Source: Bradyrhizobium sp. CSS354 (lineage in GTDB: Bacteria; Pseudomonadota; Alphaproteobacteria; Rhizobiales; Xanthobacteraceae). Taken from it: a DNA stretch of 64,000 nt. Positions 41,923-51,039 of the stretch are shown piece by piece. The stretch is from positions 62,001 through 126,000 of the forward strand of contig NZ_JAACFU010000010.1 in NCBI RefSeq assembly GCF_029051725.1. Direction: 5' to 3'. A program made the position numbers and the translations under genes. The notes below the pieces were generated by a model. The model was not told the origin of the DNA and made no database searches. It saw only the letters and a program-made list of their open reading frames with translations. Within the stretch, counting starts at the first letter, position 1; each line of letters starts with the position of its first letter.

Positions 41923-44900
41923 CTATTCGCCGCCGCCGAAGCGGCGCGACCACCAGCCGGCACGACGCGGTGCGGCCGACGTTTCGCTTGCCGCTGCGGG
42001 CGCGGGCTCCGGAGCCGGTGCGGGCGGGGCAACCGGCTCGGCCGCCTGAGCAACCGGTGCCGGTTCACTCTGGCTGCTCGACAGGAAGCTTACCTTTTCC
42101 CGAACCGTCGAACGGCGTCGTGCGGCCTTGTCGTCGGCGTGCTCTTCGTCCGCGGTAGCAGGAGTCGGCTCAGGCTGGGGCGTTGCCTCGATCCGTGCCT
42201 CGATCTTTGCCTCGGCGCGCGGCTCTGGCTGCGTGACCTGCGGCTGCGAGGTGTGCTCGGCCTGCGCGATCGAAGGCGCAGCCTCGCCGCCAAAACCGTC
42301 GAAATCGGCGACTGCATCGGTCGCTTCCGACGGTGCACTGGCCGCGAGCTCGTCGCTGATGGAGCCGGCGAGACCTTCCTCGCCAGGACCGCGACGGCGG
42401 CGGCCGCCACGGCGACCACGCCGGCGACGGCGATCGGCGCTGCCCTGCTGCTCGCCACGGGCTGCCTGTTCCTCGCCTTCCTCGCCGTCCGGCTCGGCCT
42501 CGGTATCCTCTTCGCCTTCGCCGGCTGCCACGGCCGTCTCGGCAATGGCGGGAGCGCCATCCTCGCGCGTCTCCTCGTCGCGCTGGCCACCGCGACCGCG
42601 GCGGCGGCGGCGGCGCTTGCGGCGCTGGCCGTCCTGCTCGGTCGCGGCATCGCCTGCGGTCTGCTCCTCGGCGAGACCTTCGGTCTCCTCGGTCTCGACC
42701 TCGGATTCGGTCTCAGGATCGAACTCCTCGTCGTCATAGGCCTCTTCGACCAGGGGCGGCGGGCTTGCGGCCGCCTGCGCCACCAGCAGAGCCTTGGCGG
42801 CTTCCAGCGTATGCACCTGCTCGCCACGGTCGATGACATAGGCCTGCGGTCCGCTGACGCTCGGGTCGGCGATCACCGCCAACGTGACCTTGAAGCCGTT
42901 CTCGAGGTCGCGCAGATGGCCGCGCTTGTGGTTCAGCACATAGAGCGCGACGTCAGTGCGGGTGCGGACCACAAGATTGTGGGTCGCCCCCTTCATCAGG
43001 ATCTCTTCGAGGCCGCGCAGCAACTGGAGCGCAACCGAGGATACCGAGCGCACATGGCCGGTGCCGCCGCAATGCGTGCAGGGATCGGTCGAGGATTCCA
43101 GCACGCTGGCGCGAATGCGCTGGCGCGACATCTCGAGCAGGCCGAAATGCGAGATGCGTCCGACCTGGATCCGCGCGCGGTCCTGCCGGAGGCAATCGGA
43201 CAGCTTGCGTTCGACCGCGCGATTGTTGCGCTTTTCGTCCATGTCGATGAAGTCGATGACGATCAGGCCGGCGAGGTCGCGCAGCCGAAGCTGACGCGCG
43301 ACCTCCTCAGAAGCCTCGAGATTGGTCTTGAGCGCGGTGTCCTCGATATGGTGCTCGCGGGTCGAACGTCCGGAGTTGACGTCGATCGAGACCAGCGCTT
43401 CGGTCTGGTTGATCACGATGTAGCCGCCGGAGCGCAACTGCACGGTCGGCGAGAACATCGCATCCAGCTGGCTTTCGACGCCCATGCGCGAGAACAACGG
43501 CTGGCCGTCGCGATACTGCTTCACCGCGCTCACATTGGCGGGCATCAGCATCTTCATGAAGTCGCGCGCTTCGCGGTAGCCGGATTCACCGGCGACCGAG
43601 ATCTCGTCGATCTCCTTGTTGTAGAGGTCGCGCAGCGAGCGCTTGATCAGCGAGCCTTCCTCGTAGACGAGGGTCGGGGCCTGCGACTTCAGCGTCATGT
43701 CGCGCACCGTCTCCCACATCCGGATCAGGTACTCGAAATCGCGCTTGATCTCGGGCTTGGTGCGGGCGGCACCGGCGGTGCGCAGAATGATCCCCATGCC
43801 CTCGGGCACGTCGAGATCCTGCACCACTTCCTTCAGGCGCGAACGGTCCTGCGCGCTCGTGATCTTGCGGCTGATGCCGCCGCCGCGTGCGGTGTTCGGC
43901 ATCAAGACGGCATAGCGGCCGGCGAGCGAGAGGTAGGTCGTCAGCGCTGCGCCCTTGTTGCCGCGCTCTTCCTTGACGACCTGCACCAGCATCACCTGGC
44001 GGCGCTTGATGACTTCCTGGATCTTGTATTGGCGGCGGGGACGGAAGGTGCGCTCCGGCACCTCCTCCAGCACATCGTCGCCGCCGACGGATTCAACGAC
44101 GTCCTCTTCGGCTTCCTCGTCGTCCTCGTCTTCGTCGTCATCCTCGGCCGTCGCTTCGGATTCGTGATGCGGAGGCTGCGCACTCTCGCCTGCGGCGTAC
44201 ACGGCGTCGGCAGGCTCAGCAGCCGCTGTCACGGCCTCGGCGAGATCGTCGGCGTGGGCGTCGGAGGCAACCTCCTGCGGCTCGGCAACGGCCTCGGTGG
44301 CAACCGCGGGCTCGGCGCCGATTGCTGCGACGGGCGCCGGTGTTTCGTCGGCATGACCATGGTCGTGATGATCGTGTTCGCCATGATGGTGGTCGTGATG
44401 ATCGTCGCCATGGGCATGATGATGGTCGTCGTGGTCATGTCCTTCGTGGTCATGTCCTTCGTGGCCATGCCCTTCGTGGTCATGTGCTTCGTGGCCGTGA
44501 TCGTGATGATCTTGGCCTTCGTGCTCGCCGTGATGCTCTGCGCCGGCATGCAGGTGCTCGCCCTCGTGCGAAGCGCCCTCGGGCAGGGCCTCGCCCTGGA
44601 CCTGCTGGGCGGCGGGATCGGTGCCTTCGACGATGTCGCTGCGGACGCGCTCGCCATGACTACGGCGGCGGGAATTGCGGTGGCGGGAGCGGCGGCGGCC
44701 CTGGGAGCGGTTCTCGCTCTCTTCCTCGGCCTCACGATGGGCCTGCTCTTCGGCTTCGATCAGCGCCTGCCGGTCGGCAACCGGGATCTGGTAATAATCG
44801 GGATGGATTTCGCTGAAGGCGAGGAAGCCGTGGCGGTTGCCGCCATATTCGACGAAAGCGGCCTGGAGCGAGGGTTCGACCCTTGTGACCTTGGCGAGGT

Positions 44901-45027
44901 AGATATTCCCGCGCAGTTGCTTGCGTTGCGCGGTCTCGAAATCAAACTCTTCGACGCGATTGCCGCGGACCACGACGACCCGGGTCTCTTCCGGGTGGGT
45001 GGCATCGATCAACATCTTGTTGGGCAT
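41923..45027 (-). CDS. rne: Ribonuclease E with a histidine-rich insertion in the S1 domain
   Basis: A 1034-residue endoribonuclease, the core of the RNA degradosome. The S1 domain starts at NIYLAKVTRVEPSLQAAFVEYG (41-62) but is split by about 230 extra residues and resumes at IQEVIKRRQVMLVQV. The insertion contains a basic patch (109-130), a histidine-rich run (154-225, 32 His in 72 residues) and an acidic patch (295-310). Catalytic D549 (SIDVNSGR) and D592 (VIDFIDM) and the zinc-link C650-x-x-C653 (DPCTHCGGTGH) are intact. The C-terminal 300 residues are a disordered scaffold with Arg-rich RNA-binding blocks and acidic runs, ending in a conserved WWSRRFGG. It has its own terminator and a long upstream region. 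Confidence 0.97.
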   Translation of the reverse strand: MPNKMLIDATHPEETRVVVVRGNRVEEFDFETAQRKQLRGNIYLAKVTRVEPSLQAAFVEYGGNRHGFLAFSEIHPDYYQIPVADRQALIEAEEQAHREAEEESENRSQGRRRSRHRNSRRRSHGERVRSDIVEGTDPAAQQVQGEALPEGASHEGEHLHAGAEHHGEHEGQDHHDHGHEAHDHEGHGHEGHDHEGHDHDDHHHAHGDDHHDHHHGEHDHHDHGHADETPAPVAAIGAEPAVATEAVAEPQEVASDAHADDLAEAVTAAAEPADAVYAAGESAQPPHHESEATAEDDDEDEDDEEAEEDVVESVGGDDVLEEVPERTFRPRRQYKIQEVIKRRQVMLVQVVKEERGNKGAALTTYLSLAGRYAVLMPNTARGGGISRKITSAQDRSRLKEVVQDLDVPEGMGIILRTAGAARTKPEIKRDFEYLIRMWETVRDMTLKSQAPTLVYEEGSLIKRSLRDLYNKEIDEISVAGESGYREARDFMKMLMPANVSAVKQYRDGQPLFSRMGVESQLDAMFSPTVQLRSGGYIVINQTEALVSIDVNSGRSTREHHIEDTALKTNLEASEEVARQLRLRDLAGLIVIDFIDMDEKRNNRAVERKLSDCLRQDRARIQVGRISHFGLLEMSRQRIRASVLESSTDPCTHCGGTGHVRSVSSVALQLLRGLEEILMKGATHNLVVRTRTDVALYVLNHKRGHLRDLENGFKVTLAVIADPSVSGPQAYVIDRGEQVHTLEAAKALLVAQAAASPPPLVEEAYDDEEFDPETESEVETEETEGLAEEQTAGDAATEQDGQRRKRRRRRRGRGGQRDEETREDGAPAIAETAVAAGEGEEDTEAEPDGEEGEEQAARGEQQGSADRRRRRGRRGGRRRRGPGEEGLAGSISDELAASAPSEATDAVADFDGFGGEAAPSIAQAEHTSQPQVTQPEPRAEAKIEARIEATPQPEPTPATADEEHADDKAARRRSTVREKVSFLSSSQSEPAPVAQAAEPVAPPAPAPEPAPAAASETSAAPRRAGWWSRRFGGGE

Positions 45028-45731
45028 GTCTTAACTCTTGGCGGCGGCGGGCGCGATTCACCGTGGGCGCCATCAGCGCTGCCGGGTGACGCGACGGTCC
45101 ACCTGATTCGGGGGTGAGGGGAAGGCCGAAACGCCGTCTCTCGCGCCTTGCCGAACCGGAAGCCGGAGGACCAAAGCGGCGCGCGGAATTGTCACTCCGC
45201 AGCGTCGCGAATGGTCCTTCAGAATTGGTCGGCACAGTCTGGCGCATCAAGCGTCGGCCCGTATGAAACATTGGGCGGCGGGGCCGCCCCTCAATCAGTT
45301 GCTGTTGGCCAGGCATGGCGCGAGCGCGCTCGCCTTGGGTAGTACGAACCGCTCCCTTGAGATTAAGGGACCGGGTAACGGGTTGCGCCGCTGTCAGAAC
45401 CGTCCCGGAAACGTGGTGGTAACCGGGGACCGTCCGCCGCCGGGGCTTGCCCCGCTCCACCTCGCTGCCGCGCACCGCGCTGGACCTAGAGGGGAACGGA
45501 AAAACGCTGGAATTCCCAAACCTTGAGAGTTCCGGCGCTGCACCGGGAGGCTGAATGCGACACAACCGGAAATATCGGCCGTCAGCATTCCGTACATACG
45601 TGGATTGGGCCATCCGTGCAAGGAGCGTCGCACGGCGGTCACAGTCAGCGAGTTTCGCGTGTCTGTCATTAAGGATCGTTTAACCCTGTGGTTCTATTGC
45701 GTTAAAGAGGCTGCTCGGAGGCACGGAATCG
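45028..45731. other. 700-base divergent region between rne and the amidase gene
   Basis: No convincing coding frame. It contains a tight hairpin, GGGCGGC (45273-45279) with GCCGCCC (45283-45289), and a G+C-rich stretch with CGCCGGGGCTTGCCCCG near 45440. The A+T-rich TTAAGGATCGTTTAACCC near 45669-45686 could be part of the amidase promoter. RNase E genes are commonly autoregulated through long 5' leaders, so a leader RNA on the minus strand is plausible but not shown. Confidence 0.45.
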
Positions 45732-47021
45732 GTGGCGAGCCGCGCAAATCAAAGGATCTTGCTGGGATGCGTGCTGCTCTGCGCGGCGGCATTGCCCTGT
45801 GCTGATTCCTCGCGCCTGAAGGCCGCGGAAAGTCAGCCTCAACTCCCTGTTGCATCAGCGAATTTCCCGACGGCCTCGGCCGCCCGGCTGGCCGGTGACG
45901 GCAGGCAAACGCGCTTTGTCCTCGACGTCGACCAGACCGTTAGCTTCCGCGCCGTCGCCTTGGCCGACCCGTATCGGGTGGTGGTCGACGTTCCCCAGGT
46001 CAATTTTCAGCTTCCCGCCGGCACCGGGTCCGGCGGACGCGGACTGGTCAAGGCCTTCCGCTATGGGCTGGTGATGCCCGGCGGCTCCCGAATCGTGTTC
46101 GACCTGACGGGCCCGGCCAAGATCACCAATTCCTACGTGGTGGAGGCTGCCAACGGCCAGCCGGCGCGGCTGGTGCTCGAACTGGAGGAGGTCGAGCGCA
46201 CCGCCTTCGTGCCGTCGCTGGCTCCGGAAAACCGTCCTGAACTGCGGCCGGCAATTGCCGATCCGCCGCCCGCGACGGTTCCCGCATCTGCACACCCTGA
46301 AGCCGGGCAGAAGGCCGATGGCCGCGCGGTGGTCGTCATCGATCCCGGCCATGGCGGCATCGACAACGGCACGCAGTCGAGCGGCGAGAGCGAGAAGAAT
46401 CTGGTGCTGGCCTTTGGCCTGGCGCTGCGCGAACGGCTGGAAAAGACCGGCAAATATCGCGTGGTGATGACACGGGACGACGACACCTTCATCCCGCTCA
46501 ACGACCGGGTCAAAGTTGCCCGCAGCCTCAAGGCTGCGTTGTTCGTCTCGATCCATGCCGACGCGCTGCCGCGTGCCGAGGGCGATGCGCAGGGCGCGAC
46601 CATCTACACCTTGTCCGACAAGGCCTCCGACGCCGAGGCGCAGCGGCTGGCGGATGCGGAAAACCGGGCGGACGCGATCGCGGGCTTCAACCTCGCGGAG
46701 GAGCCTACCGATGTCGCCGACATCCTGATCGATCTCACCCAGCGGGAAACCCGCACATTTTCAAGTCGTTTTGCCCGGCTGTTGATGGGCGAAATGAAGT
46801 CGACGGTGCGAATGCACAAGCATCCCCTGAAGTCGGCCGGCTTCCGAGTGCTGAAGGCGCCCGACGTGCCGTCGGTTCTGGTCGAGATCGGTTATGTCTC
46901 CAACAAGGGCGACCTCGAGCATCTGGTCTCCGAAGGATGGCGGTCGCGTGCCGTAGGCTCCATGGCACAGGCGATCGACGGGTTTTTGGCCAAGCGGATG
47001 GCCACGGCCGGATCGAACTGA
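45732..47021 (+). CDS. amiC: N-acetylmuramoyl-L-alanine amidase (AMIN plus Amidase_3)
   Basis: A 429-residue exported protein from GTG 45732, with GGAGG eleven bases upstream. After a signal peptide (to about residue 30) an AMIN domain (RFVLDVDQTVSFRAVALADPYRVVVDVP) targets it to septal peptidoglycan. The catalytic Amidase_3 domain has VVVIDPGHGGIDNGT, SGESEKNLVLAF, FVSIHADA and the zinc/glutamate segment VLVEIGYVSN. It cuts the amide bond between MurNAc and the stem peptide during cell separation. It is followed by the PBP1A gene, so a cell-wall pair. Confidence 0.94.
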   Translation: MASRANQRILLGCVLLCAAALPCADSSRLKAAESQPQLPVASANFPTASAARLAGDGRQTRFVLDVDQTVSFRAVALADPYRVVVDVPQVNFQLPAGTGSGGRGLVKAFRYGLVMPGGSRIVFDLTGPAKITNSYVVEAANGQPARLVLELEEVERTAFVPSLAPENRPELRPAIADPPPATVPASAHPEAGQKADGRAVVVIDPGHGGIDNGTQSSGESEKNLVLAFGLALRERLEKTGKYRVVMTRDDDTFIPLNDRVKVARSLKAALFVSIHADALPRAEGDAQGATIYTLSDKASDAEAQRLADAENRADAIAGFNLAEEPTDVADILIDLTQRETRTFSSRFARLLMGEMKSTVRMHKHPLKSAGFRVLKAPDVPSVLVEIGYVSNKGDLEHLVSEGWRSRAVGSMAQAIDGFLAKRMATAGSN

Positions 47022-47226
47022 CGACCGGGGAGTCCACGAATTGAGAGTGATTTTCCGTCACGCCGCAAAAGCCCTAGTTTGGCCACAGCGGGCGCTTTAT
47101 AAAAACGCCGCAGGGGGTTCCGGAATCGGCGAGAATCCCGTTCGGCAAGCGTCTTGGGTCCGGCACTGATAGTATTGAGTAAGGCCGGTGAATTCGCGAT
47201 GGTTTGGCGCCTGTTTCGGGTGCCGA

Positions 47227-47270
47227 GGGCTGATCTTAAGCTGGTCTTGGGCTGATCTTTGGGCTGATCC
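47227..47270. repeat. Four tandem 11-bp repeats upstream of PBP1A
   Basis: Units are GGGCTGATCTT (47227-47237), AAGCTGGTCTT (47238-47248), GGGCTGATCTT (47249-47259) and, after one extra T, GGGCTGATCC (47261-47270). The unit is exactly one helical turn. The array ends 25 bases before the PBP1A start codon, in the position of an operator, though it could also be a simple sequence expansion in the leader. Confidence 0.7.
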
Positions 47271-47294
47271 AGAGTTTGAACGGATAAATAGATA

Positions 47295-49796
47295 ATGCGC
47301 TTGCTGGTGCGGTTCATGGGCTTCCTGTTCGCCGCGGGAACGGTGTTGTTCCTTGTCGGGGTGGGTGCCGTCGCAGGCCTGATCTGGCATTTCTCCAAGG
47401 ACTTGCCTGACTACTCTCAGCTTCAGGATTACGAGCCGCCGGTGATGACCCGCGTGCACGCGACCGACGGCTCGCTGCTCGGCGAATATGCCAAGGAGCG
47501 GCGGCTGTACCTGCCGATCCAGGCGGTGCCGAAACTCGTGATCAACGCTTTCCTCGCGGCCGAGGACAAGAATTTCTACGAGCACGGCGGCATCGACTAC
47601 ACCGGCATGGCGCGCGCCGGCGTGGTCTACATCCAGAACTACGGCTCCAATCGCCGTCCGCAGGGCGCTTCCACGATCACCCAGCAAGTCGCCAAGAACT
47701 TCCTTCTGACCAACGAGGTCTCCTTCGCCCGCAAGATCAAGGAAGCCTTGCTGGCCATGCGGATCGAGAAGACCTACTCGAAGGACAAGATCCTCGAGCT
47801 GTATCTGAATGAAATCTATCTGGGCCTCGGCGCCTACGGCATCGCGGCCGCGTCGCTGGTTTATTTCGACAAGTCGGTGAACGAGCTGACGGTGGCGGAA
47901 GCGTCCTATCTCGCGGCGCTGCCGAAGATGCCCGCGACGCTGCATCCCGTCCGCAACCGCGACCGCGCCATCGAGCGCCGCAACTACGTGATCGATCGTC
48001 TGGTTGAGAACGGCTGGGTCAAGCAGGCTGACGCCGACAAGGCGCGCAAGGAGCCGCTGGCCGTTACCAGCCGTTCCAACGGCGCCCACACCTTCGCCGG
48101 CGAATATTTCGCCGAGGAAGTGCGCCGCGACATCTTCGAGCGCTATGGCGAGAAGAAGCTGTACGAGGGCGGCCTTTCGGTCCGCACCACGCTCGATCCC
48201 AAGATTCAGGTCATGGCGCGCAAGACCATGGTCGCCGGTCTCGTGAACTATGACGAGCAACAGGGCTATCGCGGTGCCATCAGCAAGCTCGACATTTCGG
48301 GCGACTGGGGCGTGAAGCTCGCCGAGATCAAGTCTCTGTCCGATATCTCGCCATGGCGCATGGCCGTGGTGCTGGAGACCAGCGACCAGTCGGCGCGCAT
48401 CGGCTTCCAGCCGAGCCGTGAACTCGGCGGCGCCGTGAGCAAGCAGCGCGAGACCGGCCTCATCACGCTCGACGGCATCAAATGGGCAAGAGCAGCCTCG
48501 GGGGCTGCGAAGGGCAGGGCGGCAAGCGCAGTGTCGCAGGTGCTCCAGCCCGGCGACGTGATCTACGCCGATCCGCTGTACAAGGACGCCCAGCCTGTCG
48601 AAGGTCAGTACCGGCTGCGCCAAATTCCCGAAGTGTCCGGCGCGATGGTGGTGATGGACCCCTGGACCGGCCGCGTGCTGGCGATGGTCGGCGGCTTCTC
48701 GTTCGACCAGAGCCAGTTCAACCGCGCCACGCAGGCCTATCGGCAGCCCGGTTCGTCGTTCAAGCCGATCGTCTATTCGGCCGCGCTCGACAACGGCTAT
48801 ACGCCCTCGACGGTCGTGCTCGACGCGCCCATCGAAATCGACCAGGGCCAGGGCGCGGGCGTGTGGCGGCCTGAAAACTTCTCCTCGGGCAAGTTCCAGG
48901 GGCCGGTGACGCTGCGCAACGCGCTGCGGCAGTCGCTCAACACGGTGACGGTGCGCCTCGCCCAGGACATCGGCATGCCCCTGATCGGCGAATATGCCCG
49001 CCGCTTCGGTGTCTATGACGAACTGCCGAACTATCTGTCCTACGCGCTCGGCGCCGGCGAGACCACGGCGATGCGCATGGTCACGGCGTATTCGATGCTC
49101 GCCAATGGCGGCCGCCGAGTGAAGCCGACCTTGATCGACCGCATCCAGGATCGCTACGGCCACACCATCTTCAAGCACGACCAGCGCGAATGCCGCGGCT
49201 GCGACGCACCGGGCGGCTGGAAGAACCAGAACGAGCCACAGCTGATCGATCGCCGCGAGCAGGTGCTGGATTCCATGACCGCCTATCAGATCACGGAGCT
49301 GATGGAAGGCGTGGTCCAGGCCGGTACCGCGACCGTTGTCAAGCAGGTCGGCAAGCCGATCGCCGGCAAGACCGGCACCACCAACGAGGCCAAGGACGCC
49401 TGGTTCGTCGGCTTCTCGCCCGACGTCGCCGTCGCCATCTATATGGGCTACGACAAGCCGCGTCCGCTCGGCAAGGGTAACGCCGCGACCGGCGGCCATC
49501 TCGCAGCTCCCATCGCGCGCGACTTCCTCCAGCTCGCGCTCGCCGACAAGCCGGCAGTCCCCTTCAAGGTGCCGGCAGGCATCAAGCTGGTGCGGGTCGT
49601 CGCCAAGTCCGGCATGCGCGCCGGTCCGGGCGAGACCGGCGGAACCATCCTCGAAGCCTTCAAGCCGGGCACGGCGCCGCCGGATAATTATTCGGTCATC
49701 GGCGTTGCCGATGCCGACGGCCGCATGCCGGCGTCGCAGCAGCAGCAGCCGGATTCCGGTTTCTTCATGCGGCCGGGCACGGGCGGGCTGTACTAA
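47295..49796 (+). CDS. mrcA: Penicillin-binding protein 1A (bifunctional transglycosylase/transpeptidase)
   Basis: An 833-residue class A PBP. One membrane helix (FLFAAGTVLFLVGVGAVAGLI) anchors it. The GT51 transglycosylase domain has EDKNFYEHGG, GASTITQQVAKNF and RKIKEALLAMRIEKTYSKDKILELYLNEIYLG (landmarks). The transpeptidase domain has the active serine in PGSSFKP, the SLN triad RQSLNTV and KTGTTNEAKDAWFVGF. It polymerises and crosslinks peptidoglycan. It lies downstream of the amidase gene and just after the tandem 11-bp repeats. The start is preceded by only a weak ribosome site. Confidence 0.96.
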   Translation: MRLLVRFMGFLFAAGTVLFLVGVGAVAGLIWHFSKDLPDYSQLQDYEPPVMTRVHATDGSLLGEYAKERRLYLPIQAVPKLVINAFLAAEDKNFYEHGGIDYTGMARAGVVYIQNYGSNRRPQGASTITQQVAKNFLLTNEVSFARKIKEALLAMRIEKTYSKDKILELYLNEIYLGLGAYGIAAASLVYFDKSVNELTVAEASYLAALPKMPATLHPVRNRDRAIERRNYVIDRLVENGWVKQADADKARKEPLAVTSRSNGAHTFAGEYFAEEVRRDIFERYGEKKLYEGGLSVRTTLDPKIQVMARKTMVAGLVNYDEQQGYRGAISKLDISGDWGVKLAEIKSLSDISPWRMAVVLETSDQSARIGFQPSRELGGAVSKQRETGLITLDGIKWARAASGAAKGRAASAVSQVLQPGDVIYADPLYKDAQPVEGQYRLRQIPEVSGAMVVMDPWTGRVLAMVGGFSFDQSQFNRATQAYRQPGSSFKPIVYSAALDNGYTPSTVVLDAPIEIDQGQGAGVWRPENFSSGKFQGPVTLRNALRQSLNTVTVRLAQDIGMPLIGEYARRFGVYDELPNYLSYALGAGETTAMRMVTAYSMLANGGRRVKPTLIDRIQDRYGHTIFKHDQRECRGCDAPGGWKNQNEPQLIDRREQVLDSMTAYQITELMEGVVQAGTATVVKQVGKPIAGKTGTTNEAKDAWFVGFSPDVAVAIYMGYDKPRPLGKGNAATGGHLAAPIARDFLQLALADKPAVPFKVPAGIKLVRVVAKSGMRAGPGETGGTILEAFKPGTAPPDNYSVIGVADADGRMPASQQQQPDSGFFMRPGTGGLY

Positions 49797-49907
49797 GGCT
49801 TAGGACAAGACAGACGTTCGTCGCCGCGGTGGTTGCGCTTTGCAGCCGCCGCCGCTACATCCCGTTGTCATTAGACGCGGAACAATCCCGCGAGACCAGA
49901 GAATCCC

Positions 49908-51039
49908 ATGCGCGCCGAAATCGAACGGTTGGTAGAAGAGATCAAGCAGTCTGTCGGGCTGCTGAGGAGGCATCTTTGACGTCGAGAAATCGACGGCGCG
50001 CCTCGCTGAGCTGAACAAGCTCGCAGAAGATCCCAACCTCTGGAACGATCCTCAGAAAGCCCAGAAATTGATGCAGGAGCGCACCTCGCTCGAGGATGCG
50101 CTCTCCGGCATCGGCAAGGTCGAGCAGGAGCTCGAAGACGACATCGGCATGATCGAGCTCGGCGAAGCCGAGGGCGATGAGGGCGTCGTCAAGGAAGCCG
50201 AAGCCGCGCTGAAGACCCTCAAGAAGGAAGTTGCCCGGCGCGAGCTCGAGGCGCTGCTCTCGGGCGAGGCCGATAGTTTCGATTCTTATCTCGAAGTGCA
50301 TGCCGGCGCCGGTGGCACCGAGAGCCAGGACTGGGCGCAGATGCTGCTCCGCATGTACTCGCGCTGGGCCGAAACCCACGGCTTCAAGGTCGAGATGCTG
50401 GAAGAGTCCGAGGGCGAAGAGGCCGGCATCAAGTCCGCGACCATCCAGGTCTCCGGTCACAATGCCTATGGCTGGCTCAAGACCGAGGCGGGCGTGCACC
50501 GCCTGGTGCGGATCTCGCCGTTCGATTCCAACGCGCGGCGGCACACCTCGTTCTCGTCCGTCGCTGTGTTTCCGGTGATCGACGACACCATCAAGATCGA
50601 CATCAAGGAATCCGACGTTCGCGTCGACACCATGCGCTCCGGCGGTGCCGGCGGCCAGCACGTCAATAAGACCGAGTCCGCGGTACGACTGACGCATATC
50701 CCGACCGGCGTCGCCGTGGTCTGCCAGGCCGGTCGCTCGCAGCACAAGAACAAGGCGCAGGCCTGGGACATGCTGCGCGCGCGGCTTTACCAGATCGAGC
50801 TGAAGCGGCGGGAAGAGAAAGCCGCCGCCGACCAGGCCGCCAAGACCGACATCGGCTGGGGCCACCAGATCCGCTCCTACGTGCTCCAGCCCTACCAGAT
50901 GGTGAAGGACCTGCGCACGGGTGTGCAGACCTCCGACACATCAGGCGTGCTCGGCGGCGATCTCGACGACTTCATGGCCGCGACCCTGGCGCAGCGCGCC
51001 TTCGGCACTCCCGGCGCCGACATCGAGGACGTCGACTGA
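49908..51039 (+). CDS. prfB: Peptide chain release factor 2 (programmed +1 frameshift)
   Basis: RF2 recognises UGA and UAA stop codons. The gene starts at ATG 49908; 23 codons end at an in-frame TGA (49977-49979), and the remaining 353 codons lie in the +1 frame, giving 376 residues in all. Landmarks are the anticodon-like tripeptide SPF in VRISPFDSN and the peptidyl-hydrolysis loop GGAGGQHVNK. The frameshift makes RF2 levels autoregulated: when RF2 is scarce the ribosome pauses at UGA and slips. The oxidoreductase gene follows with overlapping TGATG. Confidence 0.97.
49965..49980 (+). promoter_or_regulatory. RF2 programmed +1 frameshift site
   Basis: The sequence AGGAGG CAT CTT TGA C is the classical recoding site. 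An internal Shine-Dalgarno (AGGAGG) lies three bases before the slippery CTT codon, which is followed by TGA in a poor C context. The ribosome slips from CUU to UUU and continues GAC GTC GAG. It is read directly from the sequence and matches the well-known prfB mechanism. Confidence 0.95.

Noticed and set aside
41770..45117. 1115-codon plus-strand frame opposite rne, with hydrophobic methionine/valine runs
   Set aside because: The apparent membrane segments are the complement of the His-rich insertion (CAT/CAC read as ATG/GTG). It is not a gene.
47097..49499. 800-codon minus-strand frame opposite PBP1A
   Set aside because: Shadow of the PBP1A gene; the sequence is His/Asp/Arg-rich with no recognisable domain.
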